A stretch of 46,753 nucleotides of DNA from Rhizobiales bacterium 65-9 (GTDB taxonomy: Bacteria; Pseudomonadota; Alphaproteobacteria; Rhizobiales; Beijerinckiaceae), in assembly GCA_001899525.1 (NCBI GenBank), contig MKVY01000039.1:75248-122000 (forward strand), in the 5' to 3' direction. This document shows positions 1-7,304 of this stretch, piece by piece (positions within the stretch are counted from its first letter, which is position 1; each line of letters begins with the position of its first letter). The position numbers and the translations under genes are program-made. The notes under the pieces were generated by a model. The model searched no databases and was not told where the DNA came from. It was given only the letters and a program-made list of their open reading frames with translations.

Positions 1-578
1 GCCTCGCCGAAACCGCGCGCGCGCGTGTCGGCGAGCGCCTTGCGGAAGGCCGGCGTCGTGCGGATGACGTTCCGGCCGAAGCGCTTCGGCGTTTCGTACC
101 GCGTCGCCTCGACGATGCGGATCGCCCGCTCCTCCGGCAGCGTCGCGAGCCAGACCTTGCCGACGGCGGTCGCGTGCAGGACGACATCGTAGCCTGTGTC
201 CGGGTCGTAGCGCAGCCCGTAGGGCGCGCCCTGCGCCTTCGCGACCCAGTGCATGCCGTCGCCGTCCACGATGGCGAGGCGCGCCAGCTCGCCGGACGAT
301 TCCGCCAGCCGGTCGAGGATCGGCTGGCTGATGTCGGTCAGGCCGGTGCCGGCATAGTGGCGCAGCCCGACCAGATCGAATTTGAGCGTGAGGCCATAGC
401 GGTCGGAGACGGGGTCCTGCCGCGCCCAGCCCCGCTCGACCAGCATGGCGAGCAGCCTGTGCGCGACGCTTTTGGGAATGGCCAGCGCGTCGCAGACGCC
501 GGTCAGCCCCAGCCCGTCCGGATGCGACGAGAGCAGGTCGAGAATGTCGAGCGTGCGGACGGTGGCTGACTGGGACAT
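1..578 (-). CDS. IclR-family transcriptional regulator (partial, C-terminus cut by window edge)
   Basis: The frame starts at an ATG on the minus strand and runs off the left edge after about 192 residues. IclR proteins are usually about 250-260 residues, so the end of the effector-binding domain is missing. The N-terminus reads MSQSATVRTLDILDLLSSHP, followed by a winged-helix segment (SVAHRLLAMLVERGW), typical of IclR. The ligand domain contains LHATAVGKVWLATLPEE, a recognisable IclR signature. It is divergent from the aldo/keto reductase at 719, with a 140-bp shared promoter region, so it may control that gene. The family match is clear; the ligand cannot be read from sequence. Confidence 0.9.
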   Translation of the reverse strand, partial: MSQSATVRTLDILDLLSSHPDGLGLTGVCDALAIPKSVAHRLLAMLVERGWARQDPVSDRYGLTLKFDLVGLRHYAGTGLTDISQPILDRLAESSGELARLAIVDGDGMHWVAKAQGAPYGLRYDPDTGYDVVLHATAVGKVWLATLPEERAIRIVEATRYETPKRFGRNVIRTTPAFRKALADTRARGFGE

Positions 579-586
579 CCGAAAAA

Positions 587-603
587 CCGGAACAGGGTTC
601 CTA
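587..603. promoter_or_regulatory. Candidate operator between iclR-like gene and aldo/keto reductase
   Basis: A small perfect inverted repeat, GGAAC-AGG-GTTCC (589-601), lies 11 bp upstream of the IclR start codon and is followed on the plus strand by an A/T-rich CTATATTT. IclR regulators commonly bind short palindromes in the divergent promoter they share with a target gene. The arms are only 5 bp, so this is a suggestion rather than a demonstrated site. Confidence 0.3.
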
Positions 604-718
604 TATTTCCTGCAAAGCGCCGCGCGGTCAACCGTCCGTGAACGGATCGGAAGCGCGGCCCGCGCTTGACGGCGCATCCGGCATGGCGTCCACCGGCTTC
701 GGATCGAGGAAACGCGCC

Positions 719-1738
719 ATGACCTATCTGCCCGCCGGCGATCGCTACGAGTCCATGCGGTACAATCGCTCTGGGGGCAGCGGCCTTCTGCTGCCGGCGA
801 TCTCGCTCGGACTCTGGCAGAATTTCGGCGCGGGGCGCTCCCTTGCGGCCTCGCAGGCCATGTGCCGGCGCGCGTTCGATCTGGGCGTCACCCATTTCGA
901 TCTCGCCAACAATTACGGCCCGCCGCCGGGCGCGGCCGAGACCACGTTCGGTGAAATCCTGCGCCAGGATTTCCGCGCCCATCGCGACGAGATGATCGTC
1001 GCGACGAAGGCGGGGCACCGCATGTGGCCGGGACCCTATGGCGAGTGGGGCAGCCGCAAATATCTGCTCGCGAGCCTCGACCAGAGCCTGAAGCGCATGG
1101 GGCTCGATTATGTCGACATCTTCTACTCCCACCGCCCCGATCCCGATACGCCGCTCGAGGAGACGATGGGCGCGCTCGACGCGGCGGTGCGGCAGGGCAA
1201 GGCGCTGTATGTCGGCCTGTCGCAATATCGCTCCGAGCAGACGCGCGCCGCGGCGCGCATCCTGCGCGAGATGGGAACGCCCTGCCTGATCCATCAGCCG
1301 CGCTATTCGATGATCGATCGCTGGGTCGAGGACGATCGCCTCCTCGATGCGCTGGAGGAGGAGTCGATTGGCGCGATCGCGTTTTCGCCTCTCGGACAGG
1401 GCGTTCTGACCGACCGCTATCTCGACGGCGTGCCCGCCGACAGCCGCGCCGCCGCCGGCGTGACCTCGTTGAACGCCGCCGCGCTGCATGAGGCGAGCAG
1501 GAGCCGGTTGCGCGGGCTCGCCGCGCTCGCGCGGCGCCGGGGCCAGACGCTGGCGCAGATGGCGCTCGCCTGGGTGCTGCGCGATCCGCGAGTCACCTCG
1601 GCGCTGATCGGCGTCAGCCGGGTCGAGCATATCGACGACGCGGTCGGCGCGCTGAAGAACACGGCGTTCGACGGCGAGGAGCTGCGCGAGATCGATGCGC
1701 TGACGCGCGACTGGAGCGTGGTCGCGCAGCCGCGCTAA
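719..1738 (+). CDS. Aldo/keto reductase, YghZ (L-glyceraldehyde 3-phosphate reductase) type
   Basis: A 339-residue NADPH-dependent aldo/keto reductase, expected in the cytoplasm. The catalytic tetrad is visible: Asp61 and Tyr66 in HFDLANNYG, Lys97 in VATKAG and His138 in YSHRPDP. The opening MTYLPAGDRYESMRYNRSG and the GPYGEWGSRKYL segment resemble the YghZ subgroup, which reduces glyceraldehyde 3-phosphate and other small aldehydes. The start at 719 is chosen because GAGGAA lies at a good distance upstream; an in-frame ATG at 638 has no such site. The C-terminal VTSALIGVSRVEHIDDAV is the usual cofactor-binding end. The real substrate is uncertain; the divergent IclR-type regulator suggests a role in carbon-source use. 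Confidence 0.9.
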   Translation: MTYLPAGDRYESMRYNRSGGSGLLLPAISLGLWQNFGAGRSLAASQAMCRRAFDLGVTHFDLANNYGPPPGAAETTFGEILRQDFRAHRDEMIVATKAGHRMWPGPYGEWGSRKYLLASLDQSLKRMGLDYVDIFYSHRPDPDTPLEETMGALDAAVRQGKALYVGLSQYRSEQTRAAARILREMGTPCLIHQPRYSMIDRWVEDDRLLDALEEESIGAIAFSPLGQGVLTDRYLDGVPADSRAAAGVTSLNAAALHEASRSRLRGLAALARRRGQTLAQMALAWVLRDPRVTSALIGVSRVEHIDDAVGALKNTAFDGEELREIDALTRDWSVVAQPR

Positions 1739-1867
1739 GCGCGGCGCCCGGCGCGTCTTGGAGACGCGACGGCCGGATGATACGAGAACGGGCGGCGCAG
1801 CGATGCGCCTGGATCGAGAGGTTCGGAGCCGCGGGTGGCATGGCCTGAGCGGCCCTGCTGGAGTCGG

Positions 1868-3307
1868 ATGGCGTCTTCTTTCATCGGCGATGTGTCCGGC
1901 GCGTTCGCCAGCATGCGGGACTACGCCGTCTCCGCCTTCAACCCGACCTTGCGTCTCGGCGTTACGGGCCTCGCCCGCGCCGGCAAGACGGTGTTCATCA
2001 CCGCGCTCGTCCATCACCTGACGCGGGGCGGTCGGCTCCCGGTTTTTCGCGCGATGGCGGACGGCCGCCTGCGCCGCGCGATCCTTGCGCCGCAGCCCGA
2101 CGACGCGGTGGCGCGCTTTCCCTACGAGGCCCATGTCGACCAGCTCCTCGCCGAGGACGCGAAATGGCCGGAATCGACCCGTCGTCTTTCCGAGCTTCGC
2201 CTCGTCATCGACTATGAAAGCGTCGGCGGCTGGTTTCGCGGACCATCGACCCTGACGCTCGATCTGGTGGACTATCCCGGCGAGTGGCTGCTCGACCTCA
2301 CGCTGCTCAACAAGGATTTCCGCGACTGGTCGCGCGAGACCATAGCCAGCGCGCGCGAGCCGGCGCGCCGCGAAGCGGCCGCGCCGTGGCTGGCGGGTCT
2401 GGCGTCCATCGATCCCGGCGCGGCGGCGGGCGAGCAGCAGGTCGCTGCGATGGCGGACGCCTTCAAGGCCTTTCTCGCGGCGGCGCGGCGGTCGCCGGAA
2501 GCGGTCGCGACGCTTCCGCCCGGCCGCTTCCTGATGCCCGGCGACATGGAGGGATCGCCCGCGCTCACCTTCGCGCCGCTCGACGGGCTAACGCCGGCGC
2601 CGTTCGCGGCGGGCTCGCTCGCGGCGATGATGGAGCGGCGCTATGAAGCCTACAAGACGCATGTCGTGCGTCCCTTCTTCCGCGATCATTTCGCGCGGCT
2701 CGACCGGCAGGTGGTTCTGGTCGACATGCTGTCGGCGCTCGATGCCGGGCCCGCCGCCGTGCGCGATCTCGAAACGGTGCTCGAACAGGTGCTGGCCGCG
2801 TTTCGCACCGGCCGCAACAGCTTTATCGACGCTATCTTCTCGCCGCGCATCGAGCGCGTGCTGTTCGCGGCGACGAAGGCCGATCATCTTCATCACACGC
2901 AGCATGACAGGCTGGAGGCCATTCTCTCCTTGATGGTGGAGCGCGCCGCGCGCCGCGCGGAGTCGACCGGCGCCAAGGTCGACGTCGCGGCCATCGCCGC
3001 GCTGCGGGCGACGCGCGAGGCCGACGTTAGCGAGCGCGGCCGCGCCCTGCCGACGATCATCGGCGCGCCGGAAGCGGGCGAGCGCATCGGCGGCGAGACC
3101 TTCGACGGCCGGACCTCGGCCGCCGTCTTCACCGGCGAGTTGCCGGCCGACCCGGCCGCCGTGCTGCGGCCTGACGGCCGGCCGGCGCCGGAGCTCGAAT
3201 TCGTGCGCTTCCGTCCGCCCGTGCTGAAAGGCGGCCTCGCCGCGCCCTGGCCCCATATCCGCCTCGACCGCGCCTTCGAATTTCTGTTCGGCGACCGGCT
3301 GGAGTGA
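1868..3307 (+). CDS. YcjX-like P-loop protein (DUF463)
   Basis: A 479-residue member of the YcjX/DUF463 family, predicted GTP/ATP-binding proteins whose E. coli member belongs to the phage-shock regulon. The P-loop GLARAGKT is at residues 34-41, followed by VFITALVHHL. LDLVDYPGEWLLDL looks like the Walker B/switch region, and VLFAATKADHLHHTQHDRL contains a TKAD motif like the guanine-specificity element of GTPases. I chose the ATG at 1868 because MASSFIGDV leads directly into the domain; an upstream in-frame ATG at 1835 adds 11 poorly supported residues. The next gene, a DUF697 membrane protein, starts across this stop codon, the usual YcjX-YcjF pairing. The exact cellular role of the family is not established. 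Confidence 0.88.
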   Translation: MASSFIGDVSGAFASMRDYAVSAFNPTLRLGVTGLARAGKTVFITALVHHLTRGGRLPVFRAMADGRLRRAILAPQPDDAVARFPYEAHVDQLLAEDAKWPESTRRLSELRLVIDYESVGGWFRGPSTLTLDLVDYPGEWLLDLTLLNKDFRDWSRETIASAREPARREAAAPWLAGLASIDPGAAAGEQQVAAMADAFKAFLAAARRSPEAVATLPPGRFLMPGDMEGSPALTFAPLDGLTPAPFAAGSLAAMMERRYEAYKTHVVRPFFRDHFARLDRQVVLVDMLSALDAGPAAVRDLETVLEQVLAAFRTGRNSFIDAIFSPRIERVLFAATKADHLHHTQHDRLEAILSLMVERAARRAESTGAKVDVAAIAALRATREADVSERGRALPTIIGAPEAGERIGGETFDGRTSAAVFTGELPADPAAVLRPDGRPAPELEFVRFRPPVLKGGLAAPWPHIRLDRAFEFLFGDRLE

Positions 3308-3309
3308 GC

Positions 3310-4326
3310 ATGAGCCATAAGCCGCGCGCCTTTCGCATCGAAACGCCTGTCGGCGACGGCGGTGCGCCCGAGCCCCTGCGCGCGCAGGGCGGCGTCGACG
3401 TGACGGAGACCGCCGACCCGTTCGCGATCGACGCGGCCGTGGCCGCGGTCGCCGAGGGCGCGCCGCGCCGGCGGCGCGGCTTCGACTGGCTGTCGCTGTT
3501 CCTCTCCGCCGCCGGCGGACTGATCCTGATGGCGCTGCTGCTCGCCGTCGAGAATTTCGTCTGGCGTCTGCTGCAGGACAATCCGCCGCTCGGCTATGTC
3601 GCGCTTGGGCTCGCCGCGCTCGCGGCCATCGGCCTCGTCGGCTTCCTGCTGCGCGAAGCGATCAGCGTGATGCGCGCCGCAAGGATCGAGAAGCTCGCGG
3701 CGCGGGTCGCCGCCGCGCGCCTCTCCGATGATCTTGCCGAGGGTCGCCGGCTCGCGCGCGATCTCGTCGCGCTCTATGCGCGGCGCCCGGAGACGGCGCG
3801 CGGCCGCGCCCGCCTGGAGAACATCGACGCCGACCTGGTCGACGCCCGCGCGCGGCTTGCGATCGCCGAGCGTGAATTATTGGCGACTCCGGACGCCGAG
3901 GCGCGCGCCGCCGTCGCGGCGGCGGCCTCGCGCGTCGCGCTCGTGACCACGATCTCGCCGCGCGCGCTGGTGGACGTTCTCTTCGTGCTGACGGCGAGCG
4001 TCGCGCTGGTGCGGCGCGTGTCGGAGATCTATGGCGGCCGGCCGGGGCTTCTGGGCTTCGCCCGCGTCGCCCGCCATGTGCTCTCGCATCTCACGGTGAC
4101 CGGCGGCATCGCGATCGGCGAGGGTTTCGCGCAGCAGGTGCTGGGCGCCGGCGTCGCGGCGCGTTTGTCCGCGAAGCTCGGCGAGGGCGTCATCAACGGC
4201 ATGTTGACTGCGCGGGTTGGCCTGTCCGCGATCGCCGTCTGCCGGCCGATGGGTTTCGATGCGCTGCCCGCGCCGACCCTCTCCGACGTCGCGGGCTCGC
4301 TCGTGAAAAGCGTGGCTAGAGCATGA
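3310..4326 (+). CDS. YcjF-like membrane protein (DUF697, TIGR01620 type)
   Basis: About 338 residues. A charged, Pro/Ala-rich N-terminal tail is followed by two adjacent hydrophobic segments (around WLSLFLSAAGGLILMALLLA and VALGLAALAAIGLVGFLL), then a coiled, Arg-rich region. The C-terminal half is DUF697-like (SPRALVDVLFVLTASVALVRR...GRPGLLGFARVARHV). A GTG at 3304 overlaps the upstream stop. The ATG at 3310 is preferred because GGAG lies about seven bases before it. It is translationally linked to the YcjX-like gene and presumably partners it at the inner membrane. The stop codon is formed inside an intergenic palindromic repeat (4321-4365). Confidence 0.85.
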   Translation: MSHKPRAFRIETPVGDGGAPEPLRAQGGVDVTETADPFAIDAAVAAVAEGAPRRRRGFDWLSLFLSAAGGLILMALLLAVENFVWRLLQDNPPLGYVALGLAALAAIGLVGFLLREAISVMRAARIEKLAARVAAARLSDDLAEGRRLARDLVALYARRPETARGRARLENIDADLVDARARLAIAERELLATPDAEARAAVAAAASRVALVTTISPRALVDVLFVLTASVALVRRVSEIYGGRPGLLGFARVARHVLSHLTVTGGIAIGEGFAQQVLGAGVAARLSAKLGEGVINGMLTARVGLSAIAVCRPMGFDALPAPTLSDVAGSLVKSVARA

Positions 4327-4365
4327 TGCGGAAAAGTGGAATCCGGTTTTCCGCAAACATCATGC
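4321..4365. repeat. Short palindromic intergenic repeat of Rhizobiales type
   Basis: The outer arms are GCATGATG (4321-4328) and CATCATGC (4358-4365). The inner arms are CGGAAAA (4329-4335) and TTTTCCG (4347-4353), around AGTGGAATCCGG. This closely resembles a small interspersed palindrome I recall from many Rhizobiales genomes (GCATGAT..GGAAAAGTGG..CCGGTTTTCC). The left arm provides the TGA stop of the upstream membrane-protein gene. Copy number in this genome cannot be judged from one window; I see no second full copy here. Confidence 0.7.
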
Positions 4366-4377
4366 GGCCTTGATAAG

Positions 4378-4420
4378 TTAGAACATGCTGCGGGTTCCGT
4401 GAAACCGCAGCATGTTCTAA
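4378..4420. repeat. Perfect 16-bp inverted repeat between convergent genes
   Basis: The arms TTAGAACATGCTGCGG (4378-4393) and CCGCAGCATGTTCTAA (4405-4420) are exact complements with an 11-base loop. The right arm reaches the TAG stop of the minus-strand oxidoreductase gene. The hairpin sits between two convergent genes and could end transcription in both directions, but neither side has a T-run. It may instead be a second interspersed element placed beside the one at 4321-4365. Confidence 0.75.
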
Positions 4421-5472
4421 CGCAGGCCAGCGTTGATTTTTTCGAGCGCCGCCGCGCCGGGAACGAGATCGGCGCCCTGAAGCGCGTTGAGCGGCGTTGT
4501 CACCGTGCCGAGCCGCTGATGCATGTCGGCCGCGTCCTCGTCGAGATAGATCAGGCCGGTCGCGATCTCGCCCGCCTCGGCGAGCCGATGGATATGGCCG
4601 ATCGCGGCGACGCGGTCATGGATGTCGTAGTCGCCGGCGAGTTTGCGCAGCCTGATGGTCGAGCCGTCATGCAGCGTGACGGGCTGCGCCGTTCCCTCCG
4701 CGTAATCCGCCGTGATGGGCGCGCGACCGGCGAGGAAATCGAGCGCGTTCAGCGCGGCGTTGTGCGCGCGCACATAGTCGAAGCTCTTGGTCGAGCCGTC
4801 ATGGTTGTTGAAGGCGATGCAGGGCGAGATGCAGTCGATGAAGGCCGATCCCTGATGCTCCAGCGCGGCCTTGATGAGCGGGACGAGCTGGTCCTTGTCG
4901 CCGGAGAAGCTGCGCGCGACGAAGGTGGCGCCGAGCTGCAGCGCGATCGTCGCGAGATCGATCGGCGAATCCGGGTTGGCGACGCCCTTCTTGCTTTTCG
5001 ACCCCTTGTCGGACGTGGCCGAGAACTGGCCCTTCGTCAGGCCGTACACGCCGTTGTTCTCGACGATATAGGTCATGTTCACCGCGCGCCGGATCGCATG
5101 CGCGAACTGGCCGAAGCCGATCGAGGCTGAATCGCCGTCGCCCGACACGCCGAGATAGATCAGGTCGCGGTTGGCGAGGTTGGCGCCGGTCAGCACGGAC
5201 GGCATGCGCCCATGCACCGAGTTGAATCCGTGCGACTGGCCGAGAAAATAGGTCGGCGTCTTCGATGAGCAGCCGATGCCGGACAGTTTCGCGATGCGGT
5301 GCGGCGGCAGGCTGAGCTCGAAACAGGCGCGCATGATGGCGGAGCTGATCGAATCATGTCCGCAGCCGGCGCACAGCGTCGAGATCGCGCCCTCATAATC
5401 GCGATGGGTGAAGCCGAGATCGTTGGTCTCGAGCGCGGGGTGATGGAATTTCGGCTTGGCGAGATAGGTCAC
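4417..5472 (-). CDS. korB: 2-oxoacid:ferredoxin oxidoreductase, beta (TPP) subunit, KorB type
   Basis: A 351-residue subunit that binds thiamine pyrophosphate and one [4Fe-4S] cluster, working with the alpha subunit to oxidise a 2-oxoacid (probably 2-oxoglutarate) to the acyl-CoA with ferredoxin as acceptor. The TPP motif runs from GDGDSASIGFGQF (residues 111-123) to NNGVYGLTKGQ (139-149). Candidate cluster ligands are Cys34, Cys37 (CAGCGHDS), Cys68 (GIGCSS) and Cys214 or Cys218. The start overlaps the stop of the alpha gene as ATGA, indicating translational coupling. The substrate is inferred from overall resemblance to KorB; pyruvate or a branched-chain oxoacid is not excluded. Confidence 0.92.
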   Translation of the reverse strand: MTYLAKPKFHHPALETNDLGFTHRDYEGAISTLCAGCGHDSISSAIMRACFELSLPPHRIAKLSGIGCSSKTPTYFLGQSHGFNSVHGRMPSVLTGANLANRDLIYLGVSGDGDSASIGFGQFAHAIRRAVNMTYIVENNGVYGLTKGQFSATSDKGSKSKKGVANPDSPIDLATIALQLGATFVARSFSGDKDQLVPLIKAALEHQGSAFIDCISPCIAFNNHDGSTKSFDYVRAHNAALNALDFLAGRAPITADYAEGTAQPVTLHDGSTIRLRKLAGDYDIHDRVAAIGHIHRLAEAGEIATGLIYLDEDAADMHQRLGTVTTPLNALQGADLVPGAAALEKINAGLR

Positions 5473-7304
5473 GACAGAACCTTGCGCGTTTCCGGCGCGG
5501 GCACGCCGGCCGCTTTCGCGGCGATGGATCGGACGATGAAGCGGGCCGTGATCGGCGTGCCGTCATAATGGAGCACGGGCACGAGCTGCGCCGGATCGAC
5601 GCCGCATTCCACCATCAGCAGCGTGCGAAGCTGCGCGTCGCGGTTCTGCTCCACCACGAACACCTGCTCATGCGCGGCGATGAAGTCGCTCACCTCGCTG
5701 CTGAACGGGAACCCGCGCACGCGCAGCGCGTCGACATGCACGCCCTCGGCGGCGAGGAGCGCCATCGCCTCGTCCATCGCGAAGCTGGTCGAGCCGTAAT
5801 GGATGACGCCGAGCCGCGTCGGCTTCGCGGCTTTCTGCAGGACCGGCGCGGGGACATAGCGCTTCGCCGTCTCGAACTTCCTCAGCAGGCGCTCCATATT
5901 GTCCTGATAGGGGCCGCCTTCCTCGGTGTAGCGCGCATAGCGGTCGCGCGACGTTCCGCGCGTGAAGTAAGCGCCGCGCGAGGGATGGGTTCCGGGATAG
6001 GTGCGATAGGGAACGCCGTCGCCGTCCACGTCGAGATAGCGGCCGAAATCCTTGCCCGCCTCCAGCTCCTCCGCCGTCATCACCTTGCCGCGGTCGAGCG
6101 TGCGCGAATCATCCCATGCGAACGGCTCGCACAGATGCTGGTTCATGCCGGTGTCGAGATCGAGCATGACGAAGATCGGCGTCTGCAGCCGGTCCGCGAG
6201 ATCGAAGGCGAGCGCGCCGAACTCGAACGCCTCATGCGGGCCGCGCGGGAACAGCAGCACATGCTTGGTGTCGCCATGCGAGGCGTAGGCGCAGAGCAGC
6301 ACGTCCGACTGCTGCGTGCGCGTCGGCATGCCGGTGGAGGGCCCGCCGCGCTGCACGTCGAACAGCACCGCCGGAATCTCGGCGAAGTAGGCGAGCCCCA
6401 GAAATTCCTGCATCAGTGAAATTCCGGGGCCGGAGGTCGCCGTGAAGGCGCGCGCGCCGTTCCAGCCGGCGCCGACCACGACGCCGATCGCGGCGATCTC
6501 GTCCTCCGCCTGCACGATGCCGAATTTCTTCGCGCCCGTGGCGGCGTCGATGCGCAGCCTGTTGCAATAGCGTTCGAACGCTTCCGCCAGCGAGGTGGAC
6601 GGCGTGATCGGATACCAGGCGCAGACGGTGGCGCCGCCATAGACGGCGCCGAGCGCGGCGGCGGCGTTGCCCTCGACGAAGATCTTGTCGCCGATCAGGT
6701 CGGCGCGCCGCACGCGGATACCGAGCGGGCAGGAGAAATGCGCTGTCGCATAGTCGAAACCCATATGCAGCGCCTTGTGGTTCGGCGCGATCAGCTTCTC
6801 CTTGCCCCTGAACTGCTCGCCGATAAGCTTTTCGATCTCCGCGATGTCGATGGCGAGCAGCGCCGCGAGCGCGCCGACATAGATGATGTTCTTGAACAGC
6901 TGCCGCTGCCTGGGATCGGAATATTCCCTGTTGCAGATGTCGGTCAGCGGCATGCCGATGACGGTCACGTCCGCGCGCAGCTTCGAGGCCGGAACCGGCC
7001 GGGAGGAATCATAGAACAGATAGCCGCCCGGCTCGATCGCCGCGACGTCCTTGTCCCAGGTCTGCGGGTTCATCGCGACCATCATGTCGACGCCGCCGCG
7101 CGCGCCGAGATGGCCCGCCTCGGTGACGCGCACCTCATACCAGGTCGGCAGGCCCTGGATGTTCGAGGGGAAGATGTTGCGCGGCGCGATCGGAACGCCC
7201 ATCCGCATCACCGATCGTGCGAAGAGCAGGTTGGCGCTCGCCGATCCGGAGCCGTTCACATTGGCGAAGCGGATGACGAAATCATTTACGCTCTCGATCG
7301 GCAT
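5469..7304 (-). CDS. korA: 2-oxoacid:ferredoxin oxidoreductase, fused gamma-alpha subunit, KorA type
   Basis: A 611-residue subunit. The N-terminal third is the gamma domain (FANVNGSGSASANLLFARSV, then GGVDMMVAMNPQTW), fused to the alpha pyrimidine-binding domain (EGNAAAALGAVYGGATVCAWYPITPSTSLAEAF..., TSGPGISLMQEFLG, DVQRGGPSTGMPTRTQQSD). A C-terminal domain contains GVIHYGSTSFAMDEA and ends in PVLHYDGTPITARF. The start MPIESVNDFV at 7304 is the family start and overlaps the end of the upstream flavoprotein gene by 19 bases; the frame stays open further upstream but is the shadow of that gene. The gamma-alpha fusion with a separate beta is the usual KorAB layout. Confidence 0.93.
   Translation of the reverse strand: MPIESVNDFVIRFANVNGSGSASANLLFARSVMRMGVPIAPRNIFPSNIQGLPTWYEVRVTEAGHLGARGGVDMMVAMNPQTWDKDVAAIEPGGYLFYDSSRPVPASKLRADVTVIGMPLTDICNREYSDPRQRQLFKNIIYVGALAALLAIDIAEIEKLIGEQFRGKEKLIAPNHKALHMGFDYATAHFSCPLGIRVRRADLIGDKIFVEGNAAAALGAVYGGATVCAWYPITPSTSLAEAFERYCNRLRIDAATGAKKFGIVQAEDEIAAIGVVVGAGWNGARAFTATSGPGISLMQEFLGLAYFAEIPAVLFDVQRGGPSTGMPTRTQQSDVLLCAYASHGDTKHVLLFPRGPHEAFEFGALAFDLADRLQTPIFVMLDLDTGMNQHLCEPFAWDDSRTLDRGKVMTAEELEAGKDFGRYLDVDGDGVPYRTYPGTHPSRGAYFTRGTSRDRYARYTEEGGPYQDNMERLLRKFETAKRYVPAPVLQKAAKPTRLGVIHYGSTSFAMDEAMALLAAEGVHVDALRVRGFPFSSEVSDFIAAHEQVFVVEQNRDAQLRTLLMVECGVDPAQLVPVLHYDGTPITARFIVRSIAAKAAGVPAPETRKVLS

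Noticed and set aside
503-2134. A 543-codon minus-strand frame opposite the aldo/keto reductase
   Set aside because: Shadow of the reductase and the YcjX-like gene; no recognisable domain.
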